Source: Gnetum montanum (taxonomy: Eukaryota; Streptophyta; Gnetopsida; Gnetales; Gnetaceae). From it: a stretch of 64,000 nucleotides of DNA. Made by a program: the position numbers and the translations under genes. Shown piece by piece: positions 22,434 to 35,547 of the stretch. Where the stretch lies: assembly GCA_015680685.1 (NCBI GenBank), contig MNCI01033474.1, positions 2,550,256 through 2,614,255 of the forward strand, written 5' to 3'. Within the stretch, counting starts at the first letter, position 1. Each line of letters opens with the position of its first letter. The notes beneath the pieces were generated by a model. That model did not search any database. It was not told the DNA's origin and saw nothing but the letters and a program-made list of their open reading frames with translations.

Positions 22434-23104
22434 CATTATTGATTTCATAATATCTATTTGTCAATGTCCTGTGTCATACTCTCTATCATGATATTTTACA
22501 TAATTTATAAATATTTTATTGATTTCCAAATTACTTTACATAGTTTGTATGATCTATTCATCATTGTTCTATGACTTATTATCTGTTTTCCTAAATTAGA
22601 TTAAAATTGCCTAGGTATCATAATGTTTTGGTATTACAAAATTAAAATCAATTATGAAAAGGATAGGAAAAATAATATTTGCTATGCAATCAATTAGTTG
22701 AAACATTTCATATGAGACAATTTAAAAATAATCATTAATAAAAGTGTTTGGAAATTAATAGCCTTTATCAAATTAAATTAATTAACTAAATTCCTATGAA
22801 ATGATTTAAGAACATTAGAATTATAATCAAGTATGAAAAATTTTGGATAAAAATAGGATCTATCTAATTTAAACTGTAGAAACTATTTTAATAATATAAT
22901 TTATGAACATCAAAATATATTCACTCTTTCCTTTAAGAAAATATAAAATAAATTCATTCAACTTATCTACATGTTTCAATTCATACCTATATAAAACACA
23001 CAAAACATGTATCAATAAGGGTTGCTTATCCAAGCCAGCCATCATCCATCAATTTTTTCTAAATTTTTCTCCAAGGTTTAGTTTCGTGGTTCTAAAATAT
23101 AATC
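22434..23104. other. AT-rich stretch, nothing recognised
   Basis: Very AT-rich, with only short spurious frames. The last 100 bases contain the first weak copy of GGGTTGCTTATCCAAGC, which recurs in the repeats that follow. Confidence 0.4.
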
Positions 23105-24005
23105 TATAGGTTATATTAAGGATTGATTGTTTGAGAAACCTCAAAAAAACAAATATAAACTACATTCAAATATCGTATTGTAGGATACACGAATGGGAGA
23201 GCTTCACATATAGTGATTGTTTTCATAAGTTTTGTGAATTTTAATAGTGTTAGTACAAATTAATATAATATTTCCAATAAGATTCTACAACATAAATTCT
23301 CATTCATTAAATTCTTGTAGTTCATAAATACAATGAACTAACTATCTAAAGGGTTGCTTATCCAAGCAACCTTTAAAAACAAAGAGAAAGTAAATTCATG
23401 TATAGAATCAATTTGAAAAGGTATAGTATTTGTAGGATGCATGGATAAGCAGCCTCCAAATATAGTGATTTCTTTTAGAATTTTTGTAAATTTCAATAGT
23501 GATAGTACAAATCAATATAGTATCTCTAATAAGATTCTATAACATGAATCCTCATTCATTAAATTCTTTTCATTCATAAATACAATGAACCAGCTATCTA
23601 AAGGGTTACTCATGCAAACAACCTCAAGAAAACAAAGAGAAAATAAATCCATGTATAGAATCACTCTAAGAGAGTATAGTATTTGTAGGATGCATGAATA
23701 GGCAACCTCCACATATAGTGATTGTTTTTATAATTTTCGTGAACTTCAATAGTGATAGTACAAATTAATATAATATCTCCAATAAGATTCTATAATATGA
23801 ATCTTCATTCATTAAATTTTTGTAGTTCAAAATTGGCTATTTAAAGGGTTACACATTTGAGCAACCTAACAAAATAAAGAGAAAGTGAATCCAATTATAG
23901 AACCATTCTAAGAAAGTATGGTATTTGCAAGATGCATGGATGGACAAGGTCCACATATAATGATTATTTGGACAATTTTAGTAATTTTTAAGAGTGATAG
24001 CCTAA
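23105..24005. repeat. Tandem repeat, about 250-bp unit, roughly 3.5 copies
   Basis: The marker AGGAT(A/G)CA(C/T)G(A/G)AT(G/A) occurs at 23182, 23434 and 23687, with a weaker form at 23930, giving periods of 252, 253 and 243. Each unit also has CATATAGTGATT, AATAAGATTCTA(C/T)AA, CTCATTCATTAAATTCTT and TATCTAAAGGGTT in order. Units are diverged by roughly 10-20 percent by eye. No coding; satellite-like. Confidence 0.8.
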
Positions 24006-24179
24006 ACACATCAAATGTTTCCAATATCAACATAGTCCATAATGGTAATGAACAAGTTATCCAGAGTCTTTCTCAATCAAGAAATCCTAAAAAATCAACA
24101 AAGATAATACCAATATCACTTCAAACTAGTATGTATATTTTACATGACATAGAGACATCTAAGAAGAAGAAATTTCCCT

Positions 24180-25460
24180 AAGGATTCTTAGTCATGCATG
24201 TTATTTGATGTAGGTTGCTTGATCTTGCATGTTACAAATTCATTTACTTTCAACAATCATCAAACTTATGTCTTATATCCTAATGGGTTACCCAATCATA
24301 AATTTTACAAGATCTAGTGTATTCAATAATCCAAACTAAACATCCATCACACTACTATGGTGTCTTATTTCCTAAAGGATTGGCCAATCATGCATGTTAT
24401 GATATAGTTATGTTGTATCATGTCTATCCTATACTTTTAATAGGTTTTCCCTTTAGTGCATGTTACAATAATAGTTTTGTAGGTTGCCTGATTAAGCATG
24501 TCATGCAATAGTTATGTTGGATACTTAACATAGGTTGCTATATTACGCATGTTATGAAATGTTTTGTTCTCAATGATCTTGTTTAAACATCCATATCATC
24601 GAACTGACATCCTATCCACTAACAAGTTTCACAATCATGCATGTGGGTTGCTCAATCATGCATGTCATGAAATCTTTTACTTTCAATGATTATAAAACTT
24701 ACATCTTATATCCTAATAGATTACCAAATAGTTTATGTTATGAACTAGTTATGTTTTCCTAGGCCTAACATTTGCAATTAACAGGATTTCCTATTGTGCA
24801 TTTCTTGAGACTATTTAGATTTCCTATCATGCATGTATTAAAACAGGTTATGTTCTATCATATCATTGTTGATCTCTCATTACATCCATTAATACCAATT
24901 ACCTAATGTAGCTTTCCCTATCATACATGTTATGAGATTTATTATATTTAATGATCTATACTAAACATTCATTGCATTATTGTTGTGTCTTATTTCTTAA
25001 AGGGTTGACCAATCATGCATGTTATGATATAGTTATGTTGTATCATGTATATCCTATGCCTTTAATAGGTTTTCCCTTTAGTGCATGTTACGACAAAAGT
25101 TTTTTGGGTTACATGATCTTGTATGTTATGTAATAATTATGTCAGATACTTAATGTAGGTTGCATAATCATGTATGTTATGAAATATTTTCTTCTCAATG
25201 ATCTTGTTTGAACATTCATATCATCGAATAACCATTCTATTTTATTTTCAAATGAGTTACCCAATCGTGCATGTTATGAAATAGTTATTTTGAACCATAT
25301 CAATTATGAACTTTCATAGCATCTATTTCTTCAAGGTACTCGATCGTTCATGTTATGAAATATTTTTCCCTCAATGTTCCCATTTGAACATCCATATAAT
25401 CTCATAACCATTTTATTTTATTTTCTAACAAGTTTTCCAATCGTGCATGTTATAATATGG
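24180..25460. repeat. Higher-order tandem repeat rich in CATGCATG motifs
   Basis: A block beginning CTAAACAT(C/T)CAT at about 24337 recurs at about 24961, a period near 624. Both contain GTCTTATTTC(C/T)TAAAGG, CAATCATGCATGTTATGATA and TTAATAGGTTTTCCCTTTAG in the same order. Within the blocks a shorter motif (AATCATGCATGTTATGAAAT and variants) returns every 50-130 bases. Short frames here are by-products of the repeat. Confidence 0.65.
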
Positions 25461-25599
25461 GTAATGATACTAAAATAGTTTGATTTTCTTCATTATAGGA
25501 TCATGTTGGAAAAATTATAAAGATATCAAATACTAAAATGAATCTAGCTAAATCGTGGTACATGTTAGTAATAAAACTAGAATGGTGACATGAGGATGT

Positions 25600-28500
25600 A
25601 CATATATTTATAAACAAATGGACAATCATTCATATGAGGATCCTAGAATTTTTGTGGTTGCAAGTATCAAAAGCCATAGAATAATTTATATTCAATTGGA
25701 AATACTTGTGTCACCTACCAAAACAATACTACATGATGAACACTTTATTCTTGGAACTATTGACATAGAGAAAACAAAGTCAAGGGCCTTCATAAGAAAA
25801 TATGACACACAAAAATTTACTCAGACTTTTTTAAGAAAAAGATTGTTGCTTATGTCAAAATATTTCTATAGCAAAGAAGGGTTATGAAAATATCATCAAT
25901 TATTCGGTACAAGCGTAATCATATGAATCAACCATATGAATCATACAATTAGCTTTGGCTCATACATCAGCTAAGAACTCTTTCTCTTTGTCTTTCTATT
26001 ACTACTAAAGGATCTTCAATAATCACTTTATTTAGAGTAAACAAGTCAGAAACTCACAACAAGAAAGTAGCTAGAATTGCAAACAAGGGTATCAAGATGA
26101 TGAAGAAAAAAAGGGGATATTTTCATCCAAATTTTGAGACATGCTAGCAAATTAATATAATTGATGCAATCAAGCCCTTGACAAGTTTAGAATTAGAGCA
26201 ATGAGCATGAACTATGTTGAGAAACTTCTCATGTCAATGACAAAGAATCTTATCACTATTATGCATGATTGGATATGCTTGCTATATAGGACTTCTAGTA
26301 AAACTTTTACACCCTCATCTAAATTTAAGATCCATTGGGAGGATGTCCAATTCTAAATTCTAGATGGACAACATTTGATTCAGGCTACAAAGATACTTCT
26401 TGATAGAGATGGTGTTGAGATGTTAGTGAAGAATCTCTATAGAGTTCATCATGCCAAGCTTTTAAAGGCTAACACTAGTTTCCATGATCACAAAAATTTG
26501 TTAGTCTCATAATAAGGTTTAGGGCATGATACATGATCCTTCCTATGTGGAGATGTTAAGGCATGCTAGAAGCTATCTCTGTCAAAACAATATTAGAAAA
26601 TTATCTTCTAATGCAATTTCAAAAGAACTAGAGCTTATCTATGATAGCCTAAAACTTATATTCAAGTAAGTTACTTATGTTTGATTCCTAAAGTCATTTA
26701 ATATATCACATGTTACAACATTAACATTTCCTACATCAAATTTATTATATGTTAGTATACTGACATTCAAGACTCTTTAGGAAAGAAAATATTTTTTCTC
26801 AAATTTGATGATGCTCTCTTTATAATGCTACATCATGATTTTCTCCCACGAAAATTTTGAGAATAATCATAAGTATTTGAGTGTCAATATATTTGACCCA
26901 CTACAAGATCTTAGGCAACATGAAATTGAGATATGTACTAATATGTTACTCAAAAAATAGATGTGTTTCAAGCATCTCAAGGGAAAGGATGAGTTAGGAA
27001 AATCAATAATTAACAGAATGATCACACTAGAGTAAAAATATGATTAGATGAAGCATTTACATTCCTTGAAGCTTGCTCTAATTCAATTCTTCATCAGTAA
27101 AGACACATCTATTAAGTGGTGGAATGACCTTAATGTGGATAACATATTGAATTATAATTTCTTATCTTATAGTTTGGTTCTTATTAAGTTTGACAATATA
27201 TTAATGTGCACTATACCTTTCAATTGTATATACAAATTTGATAATTACATGTTCCTAAGATTGCATGGAAATGTTAAGTTCACAAAATGGGACTTAACAA
27301 TCAAACCTTTCATTTAATCAGTGTTGCATGGACACCTGAAATTTCTTGATTATGGATACAACCACCCAGCTAGTTGAAGATTTTTTTGCTATAGGCAGAA
27401 CTCAAAGCTCATAGATATTATATTGCTCAAATACGAAAAGGAATTCTCTTCTATTGAGAAATCAGTAGTTTGCTATTTAATTAATTTTTAGAATATAACT
27501 ATTAAGGTCTTTTTTTATTTTTAAAAAATTTATTTGACTTTGTACAAAGGAACAATATCATGTTTTTTAGGGTAGTTATTAATATTTAAGATGAAAACTA
27601 TCATTTATTTAGAAATTTTATTAAGAACTATAAGAAGTGTATATACAATAGCATATCATGTAAATACTCTAAGAATGATAACTTCAAGAATTAGAACATG
27701 TACATTTTGCTTTACGACTTCCTCACCACAATAGAAACTGTAGATATACCATAAGCATTCTAGAAAGGTGACTAACATGTAACCGAGATTCACACAATTG
27801 ACGTTAAGTCAATTAAAGATATTCTTCTAGATGAATCCATTTCAGAAGCCATCAATGCAAGTCAACTTTTTTCTAAAACAGGATATTGGACTCTATTCTA
27901 ATAAAGGACAAGGCTATTACCAAGGGTGTCTCTTACATAATATCATTGTTCTATTGCAACAATTTGTTAAAGGCTTTGTGTTTATACAGTGACATAGGTA
28001 TCATCTTTGTTCACAAAGATAATCTTCATTTCTTTCCATGGATTGAAATAGTAGAAATATGGAAAGCAACAAATGATGCCCCTTACAATATAAAATTGGC
28101 AAAAAATAGTACATATGTATTTTAGATATTAAAGATGCTTATAAGGATATAATAATATATTTAAAAGGTATGTCTATTGACATGGTGAGCAAGACTATTA
28201 GCATATTTTTCATAATATTTTTATTATTATTTTCTATTGAAATTTTTTAATTACTAGTAACCTTACAAGAATAACCAAGATACTTATGTTTTGGATGACG
28301 ATGATGATCAAAATCAAGAGGAAGAAACAAAAGAAGAGAAGGTTTGAAAACATGTTAAATTCAAAAGTCATTCCTTTGAACTATTCTTCTACATTTTTTT
28401 GGCAATAGCCTTTAATATATCTATTCATATTGGAAATGTAGGATGCTAAGGGTAAACAGAATGAATCAGAAAAATCTAATAAGGATGACGATAGTGAATC

Positions 28501-30790
28501 TAATGATGAGAAGATAGAAACAACTGAAGATTTGGTTAATATATATGTTCATTAAGATACTTTTATTAGTTTTTGATATGAATTTAAAAATTTAGCCTTA
28601 TGATTAATCTTTACTATTTTAACTAGGAGACATAGGAGATGTCTAGTTTGTTTGAAAGAATTGATTGAAGCATAGCATGTAAAGGTTCTAATAGTATGCA
28701 TAAGGTAACTAAGCTTGCATTAATTGATTCTTATAAGGATTCATTTTATTACCAACAATTTTTATGAATTTGTTTTATTCTACAAGGGAAAAGTCCACTA
28801 GCATTGAAGGTACCAAAAACAATTAGTGATAAGGCCTCCAAGAAATTAAAAATGAAACATTAATATATTGTTTGAAATACATTTCTTGTTTGATAATTTT
28901 ATATAAAATTTGTTGTAGGTTTGAAACAAAGAGAGTGAGAGTTCAACAAAAGATCTAAATAAAAAAAAAAGTATGATATTGTGTTTATTTTACCTTAATA
29001 ACTAAGTATGATCTTGTATTTATTATACCTTAATAACTATCATTCCATGATACATTTTATTCATTGAAAGGATTTAATTATATGACTACGATAAAGTAAC
29101 TCTACATAAGCATTACATACCATAATGATCTTCATGTTAACTCATTTCATAATAAACATTATATTAAGATTAATCCAAAATGTCTAACATGTTTTCTTTA
29201 ATTAGTTGCATTAAATAAAACAAATGATCATATTGATTTGAAGAATTCACCTTTTATGTTAATTGATTTTTATAATTTAAATGAGTTAAAAGAAATACAT
29301 CGAAGAGGAAATGAGGAAAAAATTTACGATTCAGTGTTTCTACCAAAATACTATGATAAAGTTCTAGTTTCCATAGAATGCAATGTTAAAAGATCTATCA
29401 TGTTTGAGACCGAAACAAAAGATAGAGAACAAAATATTGAGATAATATTTTAGAAAGTTGTAATCAATTTTAGAATTTCATTCACTATATTATTTTTTTG
29501 ATTCATCATTATTAGCTTAGTTGTATAGAAGATCTAAAGAGGAAGATGGGGCTTAAAGCTAAAGCTAAGACAAAGTTTCTTGACATTGATTTAGCAAAGA
29601 GATTTAGTAGTTACCAACAAATATTTTTTTTCTATAAATATTAAGATTAGAAGATCTATCATTGGGTGCTTATTGTTGTCGATATGTTGGCAAGCTCAAT
29701 ACTAATCATAGATCTTCTTAACAATAATATTGAATGCAACAAGTAGATTAATATTGTTTACAAGTGCCTTGAGGAGGAACATAATGTTCAAAATAGAAAG
29801 GATCAATTTCATCAAGAACTATGAAGACAATTATTTCAAAAAAACATACCAAGGCATAGAAACGGATATGAATGTGGTATTTATGTTCTACTTTCTATAA
29901 TACAAATAATAATGAAAGAAAAAATATTGTTTAAAGCCTTAGATATACCAATGTATAGAAGGAAAATCTTGTGTGATATTTTAAATATTTCTTAGTAACA
30001 TACAAGATAGTTATAGTGATAAATAACTATAGAAAAATTTTGAATTATAATTTTTAGTTGTATCATGTTATTTATACTTGTACAAATTTATTTGTCAATT
30101 TAGCTTTTATAATATTTAAATGTTTACAACTTTAATCATGCTAAGTACTATAATTTTTCATAACTATGTTTTGCTACATCTATTAGTTTAGTTATATCTT
30201 ATGTTAAATGGATGTTAAGATTTTCTAATGAATGTATTGTGAATAATTATAGATATAATTAAGAAATTACAACGAAGAAAAGCAATGATAGTGGACTTAA
30301 ATAGTATGCTTGTAAAGGATGTTCATTATTCAAATGTGAAAGAATTGAGGATGCATGCTAGAACTTTGTATGTCATGCTAAGAAAAAGGTATTACTTTAT
30401 TTGACCAGGTGGTGTTCATGAGTTCCTTCTGGATTGACAAAAGAAGGTATCAAATATGCATTTTGGACATTAGCTCAATTTCCCAATGTTGAAAAAACAA
30501 CAAGTTTTCTTGTCAAGATCTAAATACCAAACCAAAATTCACTTGGCATCAAGCACAATGTAAAAAGCATTACCACAAATGTACTATGATTCTAATTTTT
30601 CAAAAGCCTTTACAACACTATTTCCAAATTTATGAAAGTCAATATGCACAAGAGGATGTCATCATAATTGATGATATAGACGATAAAATTCTAGATGATG
30701 ACAAAGGTCACTTCATACAGGCCCAAAAACACAATCCTAATAATTTAGGGGATGACTACCTTTTTAACAAGTTGGTATAATAGATTGTAA
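25600..30790 (+). pseudogene. Broken multi-exon gene with a Ulp1-like (C48) cysteine protease domain
   Basis: The best segment is 29655-29920. It reads HWVLIVVDM (His at 29660-29662), then ILIIDLL (Asp at 29711-29713), then IPRHRNGYECGIYVLLSI (Cys at 29873-29875), all in one frame. This is the His-Asp-Cys order and the P-x-Q-x-N-G-x-D-C-G signature of SUMO-type Ulp1 proteases; the oxyanion Gln is replaced by His. Stops interrupt the frame. Upstream, short acidic segments (28270-28345, 28440-28545) look like small exons between GT and AG sites. At 26360 a DGQHLIQATKILLDRDGVE segment is readable. Other frames (25618-25887, 27048-27317, 29238-29453, 30586-30780) may be exons. Ulp1 domains are common in plant Mutator-like and related DNA transposons, so a transposon origin is likely. 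Boundaries are uncertain. Confidence 0.5.
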
Positions 30791-31600
30791 ATCTCATTAG
30801 TGATCAATTCACTATTTATGAACTATTAAGTTCCAAAGTTTAACATGTAAATATAATTGGATATATGTATTTTCAAACATTAGAAGTGTGTTTCACTCTA
30901 AGAAAACTATAAGTCACTTTTATGATAATTCTCATTTTTTATTTATTCACAAATGTAGAACTTTTCCTATCATATCCACTTACCAACCTAACAATTATTA
31001 ATATTCAATTTCATTAAAATTAGTTTAATTGTCAAACAAGTTAGTATAATCTTTAAACAAAGAAAGATGCACATCAACATAACATAATTCTTGATTCATT
31101 TAAAATCTTTGTTTAATGTAATTGACATTTCTTTCTAATATTCTTGAATATCGATTTAGATGATCCTTGCATACTTAGGAAATAGTAACATTCGGAAATA
31201 ATTTAACAAAACCAAGATTTATTTATATCTTAACAATCATATTGAATATCTTTATATAGATATTTAATATTATCTCTTTAGTGATTTATATTATTTTTAA
31301 ATTAATAAGTTTCATAAGGAAAACTGTTCATGAGCACAACATAATCCTTGATGCAATAAAAGCATAATTGATCATTCATGAGGCTAACATACTTGTTCAT
31401 TAAAAGATAATAAAGATTCAACAATTAGTTGAATGATTTTGAAAACGTATTTGAGATAAAAAGATAAATAAGGTTCATTACATCATAATAGAAAATTCCA
31501 ATCACAAGAATGTAAAACACTAATTTTTTTTAAAAGGTAGTAATGTCAATTCTATAATGAATTTAATATGATGTTTTTTGCTATAGTTCAAGATATTGGA
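30791..31600. other. AT-rich spacer, nothing recognised
   Basis: No reading frame or repeat with support. Confidence 0.4.
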
Positions 31601-31639
31601 ACAAAAATATTCCAAATATAATAAAAACCTCCCTCAAAT

Positions 31640-34157
31640 CAATATCTAGAATATTTTCATCTAAAGGAACCTAAACTAAATTCAGTGGATCCTCTAGCTT
31701 ATCTTCTTCATCAAATAATTACTTTTTATATTTTAGATCAACATCCCAAAGATGTGCAAGGGTTTTGCTATACTCAACTTTGCACTTTTTTCTAAGCGAA
31801 TAATGCCATGAACTCTAGTAAGTTTTTCAACTCTACTAGCATCAAGTTTATTTCTTTAACTTTATAGATAAAAGAATAAGTATACCAATTTTTCTAGTAA
31901 TGAAGAGGTAACCTATCATAATCATAATTAAACACTAAATACATGAAAACAATAAAAATATTTTAAAATAAAATATATATTTATAATTTAAGAACTATAT
32001 ACTTAAGAGAACCTTACAAGCAAGTGCTAGTAAATTAGGCATACTATTACCATGTAAGTCCCACCAACTAGTAGGATCATCTTGGGTAAGGCTATCTAGA
32101 TAATCTTTTGTTGCTTCACTATTAAATAGTGAATCAACTCTGGTAAAAGCCACCCATTGTTATCTTAATTTTTTAACTTCTTCACTTTTAAACACTCTAC
32201 CAACATAAGCAAGAAAGTCATTTTTCACATATTTATCATCATATAGATGAGTCATTCTATCTCTAATATCATTTAACATTCAAAGTATATGTAACTTCAT
32301 GTAAATGGGTATTAACTGTTTTCCATCTTTTAATTATAAATGACTTTAAAATATCATCATACAAATCAAAATTACCTCTTCTTTAATAACTTCATCTTTT
32401 ATTTTTTCTAGCATGTTATCCTATGTTTCATAAATGTTTCTTAATGAAGAAGTATATGTGTTAATATATCTAATAAAATCTATAATTGGTTCAAGTACGT
32501 TCACCCCTCTCCTATTGTAAAAAAGGAAATAAGTATTGAAAAATATTAATAACTCAAAAAGTGTAAAGAAGATATAATATTATGAAATATAACCATAAGT
32601 ATTTCATAAACCATAACATACCTAGGGGGTGTTAAAATTTGAAATAAGTGAAACATAGGTATACCACAAGATATACAGTCTAATTAAAACTTTATATAAC
32701 TCAGTATTACCCACCAAAATTGAACTTATGAGATGGAGTTTGCAAAGCAAGTGTCTTACCCCTAGGCTAACACCTCATTGTTATAAATCATAACATAACT
32801 AACATTTGTTCACCATATTATATCAAAAATAGAGATCTTTGGCTTTTTTTTTTTACCAACTTCAATTTTTGCTTCTAGCCACTTGCTTCATTTTCCAGTG
32901 ATAACCACTTTTCCAATTGCATCATGAATCCTCACCATTCTACTAAGCATAAGATAGAGTATCAAGAAAATACATTTTTCTTATAAGCAACAATTAATTA
33001 TCATCATAAAAATATTAAAATAAAAAAGAAAATAGATTTTTTATTTTCATACCTAGTTTTTATAAGCTTTAAGAAACTTTTAAAATAAAGCATTACAATA
33101 ATGATGATAGACAATGAACATTTGAATAACACAAGCATCATCAATCAAATCTTTTATCCAATCAATTTTCCTGATTTATCCAATGAATTTTGTTGATGGC
33201 ACGAAGAGCATTGTTCAATGAATGAAAACAAGATGGAATCTAAAAAATATTTGCACATGTTGTCTCAATAATCTAACCTTCATACTTACAAACAATTGCT
33301 GCATCAATAATTAATCTATACTACAGATTTTCGCTTACTTGAACTATAGCCTCATCTTCTAATTGTTTTGACTGAAATAAAGAATCTTTACTATGACCTA
33401 AATAATTAACACCTTTAAGGAAATAAGGTTCTTTTAGGATATAAATAATGATATTGATAAATGGTCTTAGACAAATATTTGTCCATCCATCCAATAAGAT
33501 AGAACAATCATTTTCTACCGAAAATTGCTTTAGTTCTACAAATTGGATATCTCTTTGATTATATTGTTTCTCTAATAATTTTATATGTATCCTATGTTTA
33601 GGAGGAACATATGATTTTCCTAGGCATTGAAAAATATAAAACTAAATTCGATATTAAAAAAAAATAGTAATTAACCAATAATTATTAGTAAATAATTAAA
33701 TAAAGATACCTACATTATATTGCTTCTTTAAAAGTTGGTGAATAAAGAAGATTAAAAGAGAATCCATTTACAGAAAACATTCTTGATAAAGCTTCATCTA
33801 CTATTGTGTTCTTTTTAATATTCATTAATTCTTCAATGCTAGACTTTTTAATTTTTTCCTTACCTTTACTATCACTAATATTAGTATGAAGTTAACCAAT
33901 TTGTTTTATAAAACTAAATATCCTCTTCTTCTCAAGAGCCCATAAATTTATTGTTTATTCATGTTTTCATTTCCATATTGAATATATGGATATAATTCTT
34001 TAGCAATTTTCGTGTTTGGAAAATTACAATATTTTATCCCTATTCTTTTATTTTTTGGGAGTTTGAAAAATTGGTCATGAATATGATATGCACTTTTTGA
34101 TATTCGTAGTCCATAATCTCTACATGGACCCATCTTGCAATTAAAGTTTAAATACAA
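31640..34157 (-). pseudogene. hAT-type transposase remnant, minus strand
   Basis: Read on the minus strand from 34157. An N-terminal Cys-containing segment (KNKRIGIKYCNFPNTKIA) resembles a degraded BED-type finger. A DUF659-like core follows at about 33340-33620 (QRDIQFVELKQFSVEN, ILLDGWTNICLRPFINI, FLKGVNYLGHSKDS). Next is a segment homologous to 39840-40120 at about 32340-32530, with an intron-like AT-rich stretch just beside it. The hAT dimerisation-type tail is at about 31730-31870. The same segments occur in the same order in the plus-strand copy at 38140-41110. Multiple stops; inactive. Terminal inverted repeats were not located. Confidence 0.75.
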
Positions 34158-34676
34158 GGAAAGATTAACATTAACACTTGCAATTAAATATATTCACAGT
34201 CCATAATATCTACATGAACCCATCTTTCTTAAACTAGTCTTGTCTCATATAAGATATGTCAATTTTAATTTTGATTACAGGGTGGCCATACAATGTTTTA
34301 AGCTTTCTTAAACTAGTCATCTTTTATATGAAAGTTTTAAGCTTTTGATTTAAAAAATAAAATATCAAAACTAAAAAAGCATTTTAAAACTCACTTATCT
34401 TAAGATGAAGATGAAAATAAAAATAAAATTTCAAAAATAAAGATCATAAGTTTTAATTATTAAAATTTCTTAGTGAACATTAAGTTTAGTGTTCTAAATT
34501 TTCTACTTGTAATTAGTAGATGACATTTAGATTTCATTGAATTAGAGAATTGAAATTATAATGTTGAAAATCAAAGCTATGGAGTTAGAGATTTGATGTT
34601 GTCAAGTTGAGAATTGGAGCTACAAAGTTCATAGAGTTCATATTCTATTAATTTCTACTACATTTTTTTAAAGGAA

Positions 34677-34853
34677 GTTTTTAATCTGTATGACATTTGT
34701 TTGTTCACTTGAACTATTTTGAAATTTGTTTACCATTAGGAACCTTTTACCAAGGTCATGCACATGACATTAAGGCTCTTTATTGGTTTATGATTTAATT
34801 TTAAAAATACAATGAGCTTTGAACATTACAATATTGAAAAACATTTAAATGAT
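34677..34853. repeat. Left flank of the family-B LTR, first copy
   Basis: 177 bases that recur at 37101-37277 with about eight differences. Both copies end in ATGAT directly before an LTR start (TGATGGGAC). Confidence 0.8.
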
Positions 34854-35277
34854 TGATGGGACGCAATATCGCATGGGCCGCCAAGTCTATAAATAAGAGA
34901 TGGCTCTCCCTTGTTTCTCAATCTAGGCCTAGACCTTAGTGAAACTCTGGTAGTTTTTCCCCTCCAAAGATAGAATAATTTCCATGTGCCCGCAGTAGGA
35001 GCTCCAAAGTGAACGGATCTTTATTCGAGCAAATATTGTACCTGAACACAAGTTTGTGTACGGAAATGAAGACGAACTGTTGGATAAACCTTGCAGTGCA
35101 TGAAATAGGCTAAATAAGATTTTAATTACTGTTATTTATTGTTTATCATTTAAATTCTTTATTAGTTAACTAAATCTCTCTCAACTCTTCTCCCATAGTT
35201 AAGTGCATTTAGTACGACCGCTTCGAGCACGTGCGTTACGCTTGGTAATCCTAGTAACGAATAGCGTTTGGTAGCCA
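34854..35277 (+). repeat. Family-B LTR, 5' copy, cut by the gap
   Basis: Starts TGATGGGAC after ATGAT. TATA (CTATAAATA) lies at 34887-34895. Downstream sequence matches 37409-37797 at about 94-95 percent by eye. Only one GATATC-type core remains (34865), whereas the other copy has seven, so about 105 bases of the array were lost. The rest of the LTR and the primer site fall in the run of Ns. Confidence 0.8.
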
Positions 35278-35468
35278 NNNNNNNNNNNNNNNNNNNNNNN
35301 NNNNNNNNNNNNNNNNNNNNNNNNNNNNNNNNNNNNNNNNNNNNNNNNNNNNNNNNNNNNNNNNNNNNNNNNNNNNNNNNNNNNNNNNNNNNNNNNNNNN
35401 NNNNNNNNNNNNNNNNNNNNNNNNNNNNNNNNNNNNNNNNNNNNNNNNNNNNNNNNNNNNNNNNNNNN
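35278..35468. other. Assembly gap (191 N)
   Basis: By comparison with the other LTR copy, about 335 bases of LTR plus a primer site should lie here, so the gap length is probably nominal. Confidence 0.95.
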
Positions 35469-35547
35469 TTGGGAGCTTAAACGAACCCTTAGGGTTAATT
35501 AAACAAAAAATTATATAACGGTTAATAGCACACTGAATTAAATCAAG

